Below, piece by piece: positions 1 to 10,604 of a stretch of 64,000 nt of DNA. Origin of the DNA: JAJXWB01 sp965246795 (lineage in GTDB: Bacteria > Pseudomonadota > Alphaproteobacteria > Rhizobiales > Beijerinckiaceae); assembly GCA_965246795.1 (NCBI GenBank), contig CBDFFN010000012.1, positions 310,001 through 374,000 on the forward strand. Direction: 5' to 3'. The translations under genes and the position numbers were made by a program. The notes beneath the pieces were generated by a model that saw only the letters and a list, made by a program, of their open reading frames with translations, searched no databases and was not told the DNA's origin. The first letter of the stretch is position 1, and each line of letters starts with the position of its first letter.

Positions 1-1
1 G

Positions 2-1624
<1,623 letters not shown>

Positions 1625-2372
1625 TCGCAGGACGCGCGTTCCGTACGATCGGGCAGATCACCACGATCTGCATAACGATTCTGTGCGCGTCGATCGTCGT
1701 TACGAGCAAGCCGGCCGATCCGGCGCTTTGGCCTGCTAGAGATGGCGAACAAACGATACCGGTTGTCGTGGTCAGCAACGGCTTTCACGCCGGCATCGTG
1801 ATCCCACGACTCGCTTTGGAAAACGCCGCTCGTCGCGATGGTCGGGCCGCCGTTCTTACCGTGGCGGAACGCTTCGGCGCCTATCGATTCCTGGAATTCG
1901 GTTGGGGCGAAGAGGAATTTTATCGCGCCACGCCGACACTCAAGTCGATCGATCCGCACTTGGCGGCACGCGCACTCTTTTGGCCGTGGACACGCTCGGT
2001 CGTGCACATCGTTGGCTTCGACGATCCTCCCGAGCAATATTTTCCGAACGCAGAGCGCTTCGCGATCGAGACGAGCGAAGAGGGATTTGCCCGTCTCGTC
2101 GCTACACTCGACCAACGCTTCCGACGTGACGCGAATGGAAAGGTGAACGATGCGGGCAAGGGTCTGTACGGCCCGAGCCTCTTCTATCCGGCTACCGGAC
2201 ACTTCAGCATTATCTCGAACTGCAATCGATGGGTGGGCGATCTCGTCGCTGCAGCCGGTTTGCCATCGTCGACGGTGCTTTCGCTGGTATCACCAATCTT
2301 CGTGCGGAGCCTGCGTTACGCGATGGAACGGGTACAAGCACGATGACTCTGACGAATGTCGATCAGCCGCTT

Positions 2373-3077
2373 TCACGCCTGCATCAAGCTCTGAAGCGCA
2401 CTGCCTAAAGACACCATGTCGGCGTACACAGCTTGCGCGCCGGCCGCGATCAGGCGATCGGAGTGACCTTCGCGGCAGTGTGAGCCCCCTGTGAAGCCTA
2501 CAACGCGCATGCCCGCCGCACGGGCCGCTGTCACGCCGGTCGCGCTGTCCTCGACGACGAGACATCGCGTGGGCGGCACATTCATCCGCTGAGACGCCAG
2601 AAGGAACAGGTCCGGCGCGGGTTTGCCCCGCGACACCATCGTCGCGCTGAACACGTTCGGCGCCAGCCGATCCCACAGGCCCGTGACGCCAAGCGTCACT
2701 TCGAGCCGTGGCGGACGGCTGCTCGATGCAACGCAAATCTTCACGCCGTGCGCACGCAGAGCGTCAAGCAATTCAGCGATGCCTGCCATCGGCAGAAGTT
2801 CGTCTCGGAAGCGCTCGAACAACCGCTGCGTGCCGGCCTCGTCATAGCGCGGCGGCAACTCACGTCCCAGATCACGCGCGATCACTGCATCGACATCGGC
2901 GGCGGACATGCCGACGAAGCGCCTCATGACGTCTTCGGCTGTGATCGGATAGCCGACGGAGGTCAGAACCTCCGCGTCGACCTCGCAGGCAAGCACTTCG
3001 CTGTCGATGAGGACGCCATCGCAATCGAAGATGACGAGATCGACGGGCGCTTCCGCCCCGTCGGCGAAACTGTTCAG
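2373..3077 (-). CDS. HAD-superfamily phosphatase, phosphoglycolate-phosphatase/beta-phosphoglucomutase-like
   Basis: Haloacid dehalogenase hydrolase with cap domain, probably acting on a small phosphorylated metabolite. Motif I is FDCDGVLIDSE (about residues 17-27 if translation begins at 3077), motif II is VASSSRP, the lysine lies in RGKPAPD, and motif III is VVEDSATGV. The first ATG/GTG/TTG in frame is a GTG at 2996, but that lies after motif I and would remove the catalytic Asp, so it cannot be the real start. The only plausible upstream start is a CTG at 3077, whose CTGA overlaps the ssb stop TGA like a coupled ATGA junction. Alternatively a base is missing here. The substrate cannot be deduced. 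Confidence 0.85.
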   Translation of the reverse strand: MNSFADGAEAPVDLVIFDCDGVLIDSEVLACEVDAEVLTSVGYPITAEDVMRRFVGMSAADVDAVIARDLGRELPPRYDEAGTQRLFERFRDELLPMAGIAELLDALRAHGVKICVASSSRPPRLEVTLGVTGLWDRLAPNVFSATMVSRGKPAPDLFLLASQRMNVPPTRCLVVEDSATGVTAARAAGMRVVGFTGGSHCREGHSDRLIAAGAQAVYADMVSLGSALQSLMQA

Positions 3078-3613
3078 AACGGAATGTCGTCGTCGAGACC
3101 AGCCGCCGGCCCGCCGCCGCCTGCCATCGCCGGCCGGCGATCACGACCGCCGCCGCCACCTGCACCACCGCGATCCATCGGAGATTGGCGCCCAAAGCTG
3201 CTACCGCCACGCTCGGATGAGGAGTCACTGTAACCGCCCTCCTCACCCCCGGCGCCGCGTCCGCGACTGTCGAGCAATGTCAGCTCGCCGCGGAAACGCT
3301 GCAGCACGACCTCCGTCGCCTTGCGCTGGTTGCCATCGCGATCGGTGTATTCGCGCGTCTGCAGCTGGCCCTCGATGTAAACCTTCGAGCCCTTCTTGCA
3401 GTACTGCTCAGCAACGCGACCGAGGTTCTCGTTGAAGATCGCGATGTTGTGCCACTCGGTCTTTTCTTTCTTCTCGCCGGTGCTCTTGTCGCGCCAGGAT
3501 TCCGTCGTCGCAATCGAAAAGGTGATGATCTTGTCGCCGGACGGCATCGTCCGCGACTCCGGATCGCGGCCCAGATTGCCAATCAGAATGACCTTGTTGA
3601 CGCTGCCGGACAT
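3074..3613 (-). CDS. ssb: Single-stranded DNA-binding protein
   Basis: Homotetrameric OB-fold protein that coats ssDNA during replication, recombination and repair. The 179-residue product begins MSGSVNKVILIGNLGRDPE, the canonical SSB N-terminus, and has a glycine-rich disordered linker and the acidic tip DDDIPF that recruits partner proteins. The start at 3613 is preceded by GAGGAG at good spacing; an upstream in-frame ATG at 3715 gives a non-homologous extension and is rejected. A perfect GTTC-N7-GTTC LexA-type box lies 114-128 bp upstream. The HAD gene follows with overlapping stop and start. Confidence 0.97.
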   Translation of the reverse strand: MSGSVNKVILIGNLGRDPESRTMPSGDKIITFSIATTESWRDKSTGEKKEKTEWHNIAIFNENLGRVAEQYCKKGSKVYIEGQLQTREYTDRDGNQRKATEVVLQRFRGELTLLDSRGRGAGGEEGGYSDSSSERGGSSFGRQSPMDRGGAGGGGGRDRRPAMAGGGGPAAGLDDDIPF

Positions 3614-3726
3614 CGCAAACTCCTCGAATTCCTGAAGGCCTACGCGACGGCCCCCGCACAGGCTACGACGCAATGACGGATCGCGGCCTTCGTCCCCACT
3701 ATTCACACGGGACACGTTCCCGTAAT

Positions 3727-3741
3727 GTTCTAGGTCCGTTC
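3727..3741. promoter_or_regulatory. LexA (SOS) box upstream of ssb
   Basis: Exact direct repeat GTTC-TAGGTCC-GTTC, which reads GAAC-N7-GAAC on the ssb strand. This is the LexA operator form of alphaproteobacteria. It lies 114 bp ahead of the ssb ATG, a plausible promoter position. Confidence 0.65.
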
Positions 3742-3773
3742 AAAGCGTTTTGCAAGGCATGCCAGATCGCAAT

Positions 3774-4103
3774 TCACGTCCGGCCCGGCATGAGAAAAAC
3801 CGTCAGTACGACGACGAGCCAGGCGGCCAACGCGCCGAGAACTGCGAGCCGATAATCGACCCGCCCTGCAAGCCACCAGCACGCGCCGAGGAACACGAGA
3901 TAAGCGGGGATCGTCTTGAGCCCCGCCACGCAGGTCTGACGCATATCATCCGATGTACCCTGCGCGCCGACAGCAAGCAGCGCGATGATCGCGAAGGTCG
4001 GCGCCAGCGGAAGGATACCGGGCAGGATGTTGCCGCGGCGCGACGCGAGAACGATGGCCGCCGTGAGGAAGCCGCCGAGCAGCCCCTTCCAGACGACGTC
4101 CAT
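3774..4103 (-). CDS. GlpM-family small integral membrane protein
   Basis: 109-residue protein with about four hydrophobic helices. The pattern RRGNILPGILPLAPTFAII followed by a central TIPAYLVFLGACW resembles GlpM (PF06942), a poorly understood membrane protein named from the Pseudomonas glycerol locus. The start at 4103 gives an immediately hydrophobic N-terminus; upstream starts add an unrelated Arg-rich stretch. It begins 4 bp after the dctA stop, so the two are probably co-transcribed. Function is unknown. DUF3147 proteins are similar and are the main alternative. Confidence 0.65.
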   Translation of the reverse strand: MDVVWKGLLGGFLTAAIVLASRRGNILPGILPLAPTFAIIALLAVGAQGTSDDMRQTCVAGLKTIPAYLVFLGACWWLAGRVDYRLAVLGALAAWLVVVLTVFLMPGRT

Positions 4104-4107
4104 GCGA

Positions 4108-5448
4108 TCACCCCGTGGTGACCGCCGTCTCCAGATCGCTCGGATCGACGTCGCGCGACAGCGCAACCGCCATCTTGTCGCGGTCGAGCTCGCCTTCCCA
4201 CCACGCAACGACGACGCAGGCGACGCCGTTGCCGCAGAGGTTGGTGAGCGCGCGGCACTCGCTCATGAACTTGTCGATGCCGAGCACGATGGCCATGCCC
4301 GGCACAAGCTCCGGCCTCACCGCGGCCAGCGTACCGGCCAATGTTATGAAGCCCGCGCCGGTGATGCCGGACGCGCCCTTCGAGGTCAGCATCGCGACAA
4401 CCAGGATCGTCATCTGCTCGCCAAAGCCGAGCTGCACGCCGAGCGCCTGCGCAATGAACAGCGTCGCCAGCGTCATGTAGATGTTGGTGCCGTCGAGGTT
4501 GAAGGAATAGCCCGTCGGGACCACGAGGCCGACGACCGACTTGGAGCAGCCGAGGCGCTCCAGCTTCTCCATCATCTGCGGGAGCACGCTCTCGGACGAC
4601 GACGTTCCGACGACGATCAGCAGCTCATCCTTAATGTAGCGGAGGAACTTGAAGATCGAGAAGCCGGCGATGCGCGCGATGATGCCGAGCACCACGAAGA
4701 TGAAGATCAGCGCTGTGAGATAGAACGTCGCGATGAGACCGGCGAGATTGCCAAGCGCCTGCGGACCGAAGCGGCCGATCGTATAGGCCATCGCGCCGAA
4801 TGCGCCGATAGGCGCCGCTTTCACGATGATCGCGATGACGCCGAACATCGCATGCGCGACGTCGTCGATGATGCTGCGGATCGGATGAGCGCGTTCGCCG
4901 AGCGCCATCAGCGCGAAACCGAACAGGATCGCGAAAAAGAGCACCTGAAGGATTTCGCCCTGCGCGAATGCGCCGACGACGGTGTCGGGGATGATATGCA
5001 GGACGAAGTCGACGGACTTCATCTCCTTCGCCTTCGCCGCAAAAGCGGCGACAGCACCCGCGTTGCCCTGCCCCGCGAAACCCGCACCGGGTTGAATCAC
5101 ATTGGCGACGAGCAGGCCGAGCACGAGTGCGAAGGTCGACACGACTTCGAAATAGACTAGCGCCTTCACCGCGACGCGACCCACCTTCTGCACTTCCGAG
5201 ATGTGGGCGATGCCCGAAACGACCGTGCAGAAGATGATCGGCGCGATGGCCATCTTGATGAGTTTGACGAAGCCGTCGCCGAGCGCCTTGATCCACTCGT
5301 TCTGCGCGAATTGCGGCGAGAGCCAGCCGACCAGCGCGCCGAGCACGATGGCGATCAGCACCTGGATGTAGAGAATCTTGTACCAGGGCTTCTTCGCCGG
5401 TGTGGCATGTAGGGTGCCCGCGGGAACGGGCGATGCGACTGACGTCAT
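4108..5448 (-). CDS. dctA: C4-dicarboxylate:cation symporter DctA
   Basis: Inner-membrane glutamate/dicarboxylate:cation symporter (DAACS family) importing succinate, fumarate and malate. At 446 residues it has family length. Diagnostic segments are IMAIAPIIFCTVVSGI-like KMAIAPIIFCTVVSGI near residue 70, the serine-rich re-entrant loop VGTSSSESVLPQMM, SFNLDGTNIYMTLA, and SGITGAGFITLAGTLA. The N-terminus (MTSVASPVPAG) is short and polar before the first helix. No dctBD two-component genes are in the window. The GlpM-like gene follows 4 bp downstream. Confidence 0.93.
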   Translation of the reverse strand: MTSVASPVPAGTLHATPAKKPWYKILYIQVLIAIVLGALVGWLSPQFAQNEWIKALGDGFVKLIKMAIAPIIFCTVVSGIAHISEVQKVGRVAVKALVYFEVVSTFALVLGLLVANVIQPGAGFAGQGNAGAVAAFAAKAKEMKSVDFVLHIIPDTVVGAFAQGEILQVLFFAILFGFALMALGERAHPIRSIIDDVAHAMFGVIAIIVKAAPIGAFGAMAYTIGRFGPQALGNLAGLIATFYLTALIFIFVVLGIIARIAGFSIFKFLRYIKDELLIVVGTSSSESVLPQMMEKLERLGCSKSVVGLVVPTGYSFNLDGTNIYMTLATLFIAQALGVQLGFGEQMTILVVAMLTSKGASGITGAGFITLAGTLAAVRPELVPGMAIVLGIDKFMSECRALTNLCGNGVACVVVAWWEGELDRDKMAVALSRDVDPSDLETAVTTG

Positions 5449-5616
5449 CTCGGAAGGTCCTCACCAACGCGAATTATGGCACTTTCGCGACATTTAGCAG
5501 CACGGCTGCGGGTCCGCCAAGCGGTTTGCGTGTCGCCAGTTGTGGACGAAAGTCCTGTTGCGCATGGCATTTGGCGGCATCCGACTTAAGTTCGGACAGC
5601 CACCCCGAAAAATCCG

Positions 5617-8571
5617 ATGTCCCGACCCCGCAAACCTTCTCCCGGTGCGAACGCGCCCGACCTGAAATTGCCGCCGCCGCGCCCCCCGCGCCGCGACGAT
5701 AAGGTCATTTCCGTGCGCGGTGCACGCGAGCACAACCTCAAGAACGTCGACCTGACGATTCCTCGGGATGCGCTCGTCGTGTTCACGGGCCTATCGGGGT
5801 CCGGCAAATCGTCGCTTGCCTTCGACACGATCTATGCCGAGGGACAGCGGCGCTATGTCGAGAGCCTCTCGGCCTACGCGCGCCAATTTCTCGAAATGAT
5901 GGGCAAGCCGGACGTCGATCAGATCGACGGGCTCTCGCCGGCGATCTCGATCGAGCAGAAGACGACGTCGAAAAACCCGCGCTCCACCGTCGGCACGGTG
6001 ACGGAAATCCACGACTACATGCGCCTGCTGTGGGCACGTGCCGGCATTCCGTATTCGCCCGCGACCGGTCTGCCGATTGAAAGCCAGACCGTCAGCCAGA
6101 TGGTGGATCGCGTTTTGACGCTGCCGGAGCGCACGCGCCTCTACCTGCTGGCGCCTGTCGTGCGCGGCCGCAAGGGCGAGTATCGCAAGGAAATCGCCGA
6201 ATACATGAAGCGTGGCTTCCAGCGCCTGAAGATCGACGGGCAGTATTACGATATCGCCGACACGCCAGTGCTCGACAAAAAGTTCAAGCATGACATCGAT
6301 GTTGTCGTCGATCGCATCGTCGTAAAACCGGACATCGCGGCGCGGCTTGCTGAGAGTTTCGAGACGGCACTCGAACTTGCGGATGGCATCGCGGTGGCGG
6401 AGTTCGCGGATGCCGAACCGGCGCGCAATTCGCTGACATTCTCATCGAAATTCGCCTGCCCCGTCTCCGGCTTCACCATTGCCGAAATCGAGCCCCGGCT
6501 TTTCTCGTTCAACAATCCTTTCGGCGCCTGCCCGAAATGCGGTGGCCTCGGCAGCGAGCAGAAAATCGACGCCGAGCTTGTCGTTCCCGATGGCAAGCTC
6601 ACCTTGCGCAAGGGCGCCATCGCGCCGTGGGCGAAATCGAGCTCGCCCTATTATCTGCAGACGCTGGAATCGCTGGCGAAACACTTCAAGTTTCGCCTCG
6701 ACACTACCTTCGATGCACTGCCAACTGCCATCAAGAAAATGCTGTTCTACGGCACCGGCGAGGATGCGGTGAAGTTTTCGTATGACGATGGTTTGCGCGC
6801 CTACAACGTCACAAAGCCGTTCGAGGGCGTCATCAGCAATCTCGAACGCCGTTTCCTCGAAACCGAGAGCGAATGGGCGCGCGAAGAGATCGGGCGTTTC
6901 ATGTCGGCGACGCCCTGCACTGCGTGCAAAGGCTATCGTCTGAAGCCCGAAGCGCTTGCCGTGAAGATCGGCGGGTGCCACATCGGCGAAGTCAGCGAGT
7001 TGTCGGTGCGCAAGGCGGCCGACTGGTTTGCGCGAATGCCCGAGAAACTCGACAAGAAGCGCAACGAAATTGCGGTGCGCATCCTGAAAGAGATTTCGGA
7101 CCGACTCGCGTTTCTCGTCGATGTCGGGCTCGACTATCTCACGCTTGCGCGTGGCTCGGGTTCACTGTCGGGCGGCGAGAGCCAACGTATCCGGCTTGCG
7201 TCGCAGATCGGCTCTGGCCTGACCGGCGTGCTTTACGTGCTGGACGAGCCGTCGATCGGCCTGCATCAGCGCGACAATGCGCGCCTGCTGGAGACGCTGC
7301 GGCGGCTGCGCGATCTCGGCAACACGGTTATCGTCGTCGAGCACGACGAAGATGCGATCCTCACCGCCGACTATGTCGTCGATGTCGGTCCCGGTGCCGG
7401 TATCCACGGCGGCAAGATCGTCGCGCAAGGTTCGCCCGGCGACATCATGGCCGACCCGAATTCGCTGACCGGGCAATATCTCACCGGCGCGAAACAGGTC
7501 GCGACGCCGCGCAAGCGACGTCAGGCGACAGCGGGCCGGCGACTAAAGCTGACCGGTGCGCGCGGCAACAATCTGAAGAACGTCACGGCGGAAATCCCGC
7601 TCGGGCTCTTTACGGCGATCACTGGCGTGTCTGGCGGCGGCAAATCCACGCTCGTCATCGATACATTGTACAAAGCTGTCGCGCGAAAATTGAACGGCGC
7701 GCTGGAGCACCCTGCCCCGTTCGATGCGCTCGAAGGATTGGAGCATGTCGACAAGGTCATCGACATCGACCAGTCGCCGATCGGCCGTACACCGCGCTCG
7801 AACCCTGCGACCTACACGGGTGCTTTCACGCCAATCCGCGAATGGTTCGCGGGGCTACCTGAAGCGAAAGCTCGTGGCTATGCGCCGGGCCGCTTCTCTT
7901 TCAACGTAAAAGGCGGGCGTTGCGAAGCCTGCCAGGGCGACGGCGTCATCAAGATCGAGATGCACTTCCTGCCCGACGTCTACGTCACTTGCGACGTCTG
8001 CAAGGGCAGGCGCTACGACCGCGAAACGCTCGAGGTGAAGTATCGCGAGAAGTCGATCGCCGATGTCCTCGACATGACTGTTGAGGAAGCCGCGACGCTT
8101 TTCAAAGCCGTGCCGCCCATCCGCGAGAAGATGGAAACCCTCGGACGTGTGGGCCTGGGCTACGTGAAGGTCGGTCAGCAGGCGACGACGCTGTCGGGCG
8201 GCGAAGCGCAACGCGTGAAGCTGGCCAAGGAGCTATCGCGCCGCTCGACAGGCCGCACACTCTACATCCTCGACGAGCCAACGACTGGCCTGCACTTCCA
8301 CGATGTATCGAAACTTCTCGAAGTGCTGCAGGAGCTGGTCGACCAGGGTAATTCCGTCGTCGTCATCGAGCACAACCTCGAGGTCGTGAAGGTCGCCGAC
8401 TGGATTCTCGATATGGGACCGGAAGGCGGCGACGGCGGCGGCATGATCGTCGCCGCGGGGACGCCCGAGCAGATCGCGAAAGCCAAGGGCAGCCACACCG
8501 GGCGCTATCTTGCCGAGGTGTTGGAGCGCCGGCCGTTGAAAGCTGTCCCTCGCCGCGAGGCGGCAGAGTAG
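5617..8571 (+). CDS. uvrA: UvrABC excinuclease subunit A
   Basis: Damage-recognition ATPase of nucleotide excision repair; a dimer loads UvrB on lesions. The 984-residue product has two ABC modules: Walker A GLSGSGKSS (residues 58-66) with signature LSGGESQRIRLA (about 517), and Walker A GVSGGGKST (about 670) with LSGGEAQRVKLA (about 858). The C-terminal zinc finger (CEACQGDG...CDVCKGRRY) is intact. The other zinc module reads CPVSGF...CPKCGG, so one usual Cys is Ser. A proline-rich N-terminal tail of about 28 residues precedes the fold. I see no LexA box upstream, although ssb and dnaE in this window have one. Confidence 0.97.
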   Translation: MSRPRKPSPGANAPDLKLPPPRPPRRDDKVISVRGAREHNLKNVDLTIPRDALVVFTGLSGSGKSSLAFDTIYAEGQRRYVESLSAYARQFLEMMGKPDVDQIDGLSPAISIEQKTTSKNPRSTVGTVTEIHDYMRLLWARAGIPYSPATGLPIESQTVSQMVDRVLTLPERTRLYLLAPVVRGRKGEYRKEIAEYMKRGFQRLKIDGQYYDIADTPVLDKKFKHDIDVVVDRIVVKPDIAARLAESFETALELADGIAVAEFADAEPARNSLTFSSKFACPVSGFTIAEIEPRLFSFNNPFGACPKCGGLGSEQKIDAELVVPDGKLTLRKGAIAPWAKSSSPYYLQTLESLAKHFKFRLDTTFDALPTAIKKMLFYGTGEDAVKFSYDDGLRAYNVTKPFEGVISNLERRFLETESEWAREEIGRFMSATPCTACKGYRLKPEALAVKIGGCHIGEVSELSVRKAADWFARMPEKLDKKRNEIAVRILKEISDRLAFLVDVGLDYLTLARGSGSLSGGESQRIRLASQIGSGLTGVLYVLDEPSIGLHQRDNARLLETLRRLRDLGNTVIVVEHDEDAILTADYVVDVGPGAGIHGGKIVAQGSPGDIMADPNSLTGQYLTGAKQVATPRKRRQATAGRRLKLTGARGNNLKNVTAEIPLGLFTAITGVSGGGKSTLVIDTLYKAVARKLNGALEHPAPFDALEGLEHVDKVIDIDQSPIGRTPRSNPATYTGAFTPIREWFAGLPEAKARGYAPGRFSFNVKGGRCEACQGDGVIKIEMHFLPDVYVTCDVCKGRRYDRETLEVKYREKSIADVLDMTVEEAATLFKAVPPIREKMETLGRVGLGYVKVGQQATTLSGGEAQRVKLAKELSRRSTGRTLYILDEPTTGLHFHDVSKLLEVLQELVDQGNSVVVIEHNLEVVKVADWILDMGPEGGDGGGMIVAAGTPEQIAKAKGSHTGRYLAEVLERRPLKAVPRREAAE

Positions 8572-8581
8572 TCGCCTAACA

Positions 8582-8747
8582 CTTGGCTGGAATAGCCAAG
8601 ATCACGGTTGTGTGACGGTTTTTGCGTCACACGCCGCACGTTTACCATGCGTTTTACGCATATCTGGGTCACGACTTCTCTATCTGCTCGCGTATGCAGC
8701 ATTCTCTATATTGCGGTGCATCAACAAGACGTCGCCGAGTTGGCGAC
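8582..8747. repeat. Four perfect inverted repeats between uvrA and the DUF1127 gene
   Basis: Four perfect dyads lie in a row in the 190-bp gap. They are CTTGGCT-N5-AGCCAAG (8582-8600), GTGTGACG-N7-CGTCACAC (8610-8632), ATGCGT-TTT-ACGCAT (8647-8661) and GTCGCC-N5-GGCGAC (8731-8747). None is followed by a T-run on the + strand, so they are not obvious terminators. The last sits 15 bp upstream of the DUF1127 ATG and could fold in its 5' UTR. The others could be operators. Confidence 0.6.
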
Positions 8748-8761
8748 ATTTGAGAGGTACC

Positions 8762-8920
8762 ATGACTATCCGTGACCTGGCCCAGAAGGTTCAGGACTGG
8801 CGCAAGCAGCGCGCATCTATCCGTGAACTGTCCCGTCTTACCGACCGCGAGCTCGCCGACCTCGGCATCCGCCGTGGCGACATCGAGTTCGTGGCAAAGA
8901 CCGGCCAGCGAAACGGCTGA
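8762..8920 (+). CDS. DUF1127 (YjiS-like) small basic protein
   Basis: 52-residue Arg-rich protein whose core ELSRLTDRELADLGIRRGDIEFVA is the classic DUF1127 pattern. Small DUF1127 proteins in alphaproteobacteria have been linked to RNA turnover and nutrient homeostasis; this one is unassigned. The start at 8762 follows GAGAGG at proper spacing. A TTG/GTG extension upstream encodes unrelated sequence. It is a single-gene unit with its own terminator at 8981-9021. Confidence 0.88.
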   Translation: MTIRDLAQKVQDWRKQRASIRELSRLTDRELADLGIRRGDIEFVAKTGQRNG

Positions 8921-8980
8921 ACCAGCAAGGAGCTTCGCGGGTCTCGGCATTTCCTCCCAGCTTTGAGACCCGTGTAAAGG

Positions 8981-9021
8981 CGCCCGTCGGATCCCCCCTC
9001 CGGCGGGCGTTTTCTATTTTT
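8981..9021 (+). terminator. Rho-independent terminator after the DUF1127 gene
   Basis: CGCCCGTCGG pairs with CCGGCGGGCG (10 bp, one T-G wobble) across a 9-nt loop, followed by a broken T-tract TTTTCTATTTTT. It lies 60 bp after the DUF1127 stop. Confidence 0.8.
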
Positions 9022-9109
9022 CGGGGCTTATGCCGTCTCCCAGCCGCTTTCAGAATGACGTCTGGTGCAGAAAGCTTGCGGTGGCGCATCCACGCGATAA
9101 GCCTTCGGC

Positions 9110-10510
9110 ATGAACCCCATCCACATCATCGGCGGCGGGCTCGCCGGCTCCGAAGCCGCCTGGCAAATCACCCGGAGCGGTCTCTCGGTCGTCCTGCACG
9201 AGATGCGGCCCATGCAAAAGACGGCCGCGCATCACACCGACCAGCTCGCGGAACTCGTCTGCTCCAATTCCTTCCGGTCCGACGATGCGGAAGCGAATGC
9301 GGTCGGCATCTTGCATCGCGAGATGCGCGCGATGGATTCGCTCATCATGCGCTGCGCCGACGCCAATCAGGTGCCGGCCGGCGGCGCGCTTGCCGTCGAC
9401 CGCGAGGGCTTCGCCGAAGCGGTGACGCAAGCGATTGCGAACGAACATCGCATCACCATCGCGCGCGAAGAGATCGCGGAAATTCCGGCCGACTGGCAGA
9501 ACGCCATCGTCGCGACCGGCCCGCTGACGTCCGCCGCGCTCGCGAAAACCATCGGCGCGCTCACCGGCGTCGATGAACTCGCCTTCTTCGACGCCATCGC
9601 GCCCATCGTGCATCGCGATTCCATCGACATGAACGTCGCGTGGTTCCAATCGCGCTACGACAAGGTCGGACCCGGCGGCACGGGCGCTGACTACATCAAT
9701 TGCCCGCTGTCACGAGAACAATACGACGCGTTCATCGACGCGCTGATCGCTGCACCGAAAACTGAGTTTCGCGAGTTCGAGGGCACGCCGTATTTCGACG
9801 GATGCCTGCCGATCGAGGTAATGGCGGAGCGCGGCCGCGAAACATTGCGACATGGGCCGATGAAGCCATTCGGGCTCACCAATCCGCATCCGCCGGACTC
9901 AAAGCCTTACGCCGTCGTGCAGCTTCGGCAGGACAATGCACTCGGCACGCTCTACAACATCGTCGGTTTCCAGACGAAGTTGAAGCACGGTGCGCAGGCG
10001 CAGGTGTTTCGTACGATCCCCGGCCTGGAACGCGCCGAGTTTGCGCGGCTCGGTGGCATCCATCGCAATACGTTTCTCAACTCGCCAAAGGTGCTGGACG
10101 AACGGCTTCGCCTGCGCGCCGACACGCGGTTGCGTTTCGCCGGACAGATCACGGGCTGCGAGGGCTATGTCGAAAGCGCCGCAACGGGGCTGATCGCCGG
10201 GCGTCTAGCCGCCGCCGAAGTTCGCGGCGATCCGATGCCGATGCCGCCGGCGACGACGGCGATCGGCGCACTCCTGCATCACATTACGGGTGGGCATATC
10301 GAAACGATCGACGCAGGACCGAAAAGTTTTCAGCCCATGAACGTCAACTTCGGACTTTTTCCGCCGCTCGCCAGCGCGGTGCCGTCCGAAGACGGCAAAC
10401 GCCTGCGCGGACCGGAGAAGGCCCGCGCTAAAAAGCGTGCTCTGTCATTGCGCGCCGAACACGATCTCGCGATGTGGCTCGAAGGCTCGCTACGCGAAGC
10501 CGCGGAATAG
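9110..10510 (+). CDS. trmFO: Methylenetetrahydrofolate--tRNA-(uracil-5-)-methyltransferase TrmFO
   Basis: FAD- and folate-dependent enzyme that makes m5U54 in the tRNA T-loop. The 466-residue product has the dinucleotide motif HIIGGGLAGSEAAW at the N-terminus, the conserved VLHEMRP and LVCSNSFRSDDAEANAVG segments, and the substrate region GPGGTGADYINCPLS. C-terminal FAGQITGCEGYVESAATGLIAGR is also family-typical. Trailing residues are basic (GPEKARAKKRA). It is transcribed alone; the DUF2157 gene starts 94 bp later. Confidence 0.95.
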   Translation: MNPIHIIGGGLAGSEAAWQITRSGLSVVLHEMRPMQKTAAHHTDQLAELVCSNSFRSDDAEANAVGILHREMRAMDSLIMRCADANQVPAGGALAVDREGFAEAVTQAIANEHRITIAREEIAEIPADWQNAIVATGPLTSAALAKTIGALTGVDELAFFDAIAPIVHRDSIDMNVAWFQSRYDKVGPGGTGADYINCPLSREQYDAFIDALIAAPKTEFREFEGTPYFDGCLPIEVMAERGRETLRHGPMKPFGLTNPHPPDSKPYAVVQLRQDNALGTLYNIVGFQTKLKHGAQAQVFRTIPGLERAEFARLGGIHRNTFLNSPKVLDERLRLRADTRLRFAGQITGCEGYVESAATGLIAGRLAAAEVRGDPMPMPPATTAIGALLHHITGGHIETIDAGPKSFQPMNVNFGLFPPLASAVPSEDGKRLRGPEKARAKKRALSLRAEHDLAMWLEGSLREAAE

Positions 10511-10604
10511 ACATCGCCACGTCGCATCTGTGACCGCGATCACTCATCTCCGTCGGGATTTTCGGTAAGCGGGCCGCGAAAGATTGTTATCGAGATCGAC
10601 CGTG

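Noticed and set aside
3985..5160. 391-codon + strand frame opposite dctA
   Set aside because: Very rich in charged residues and spans two minus-strand genes; antisense shadow.
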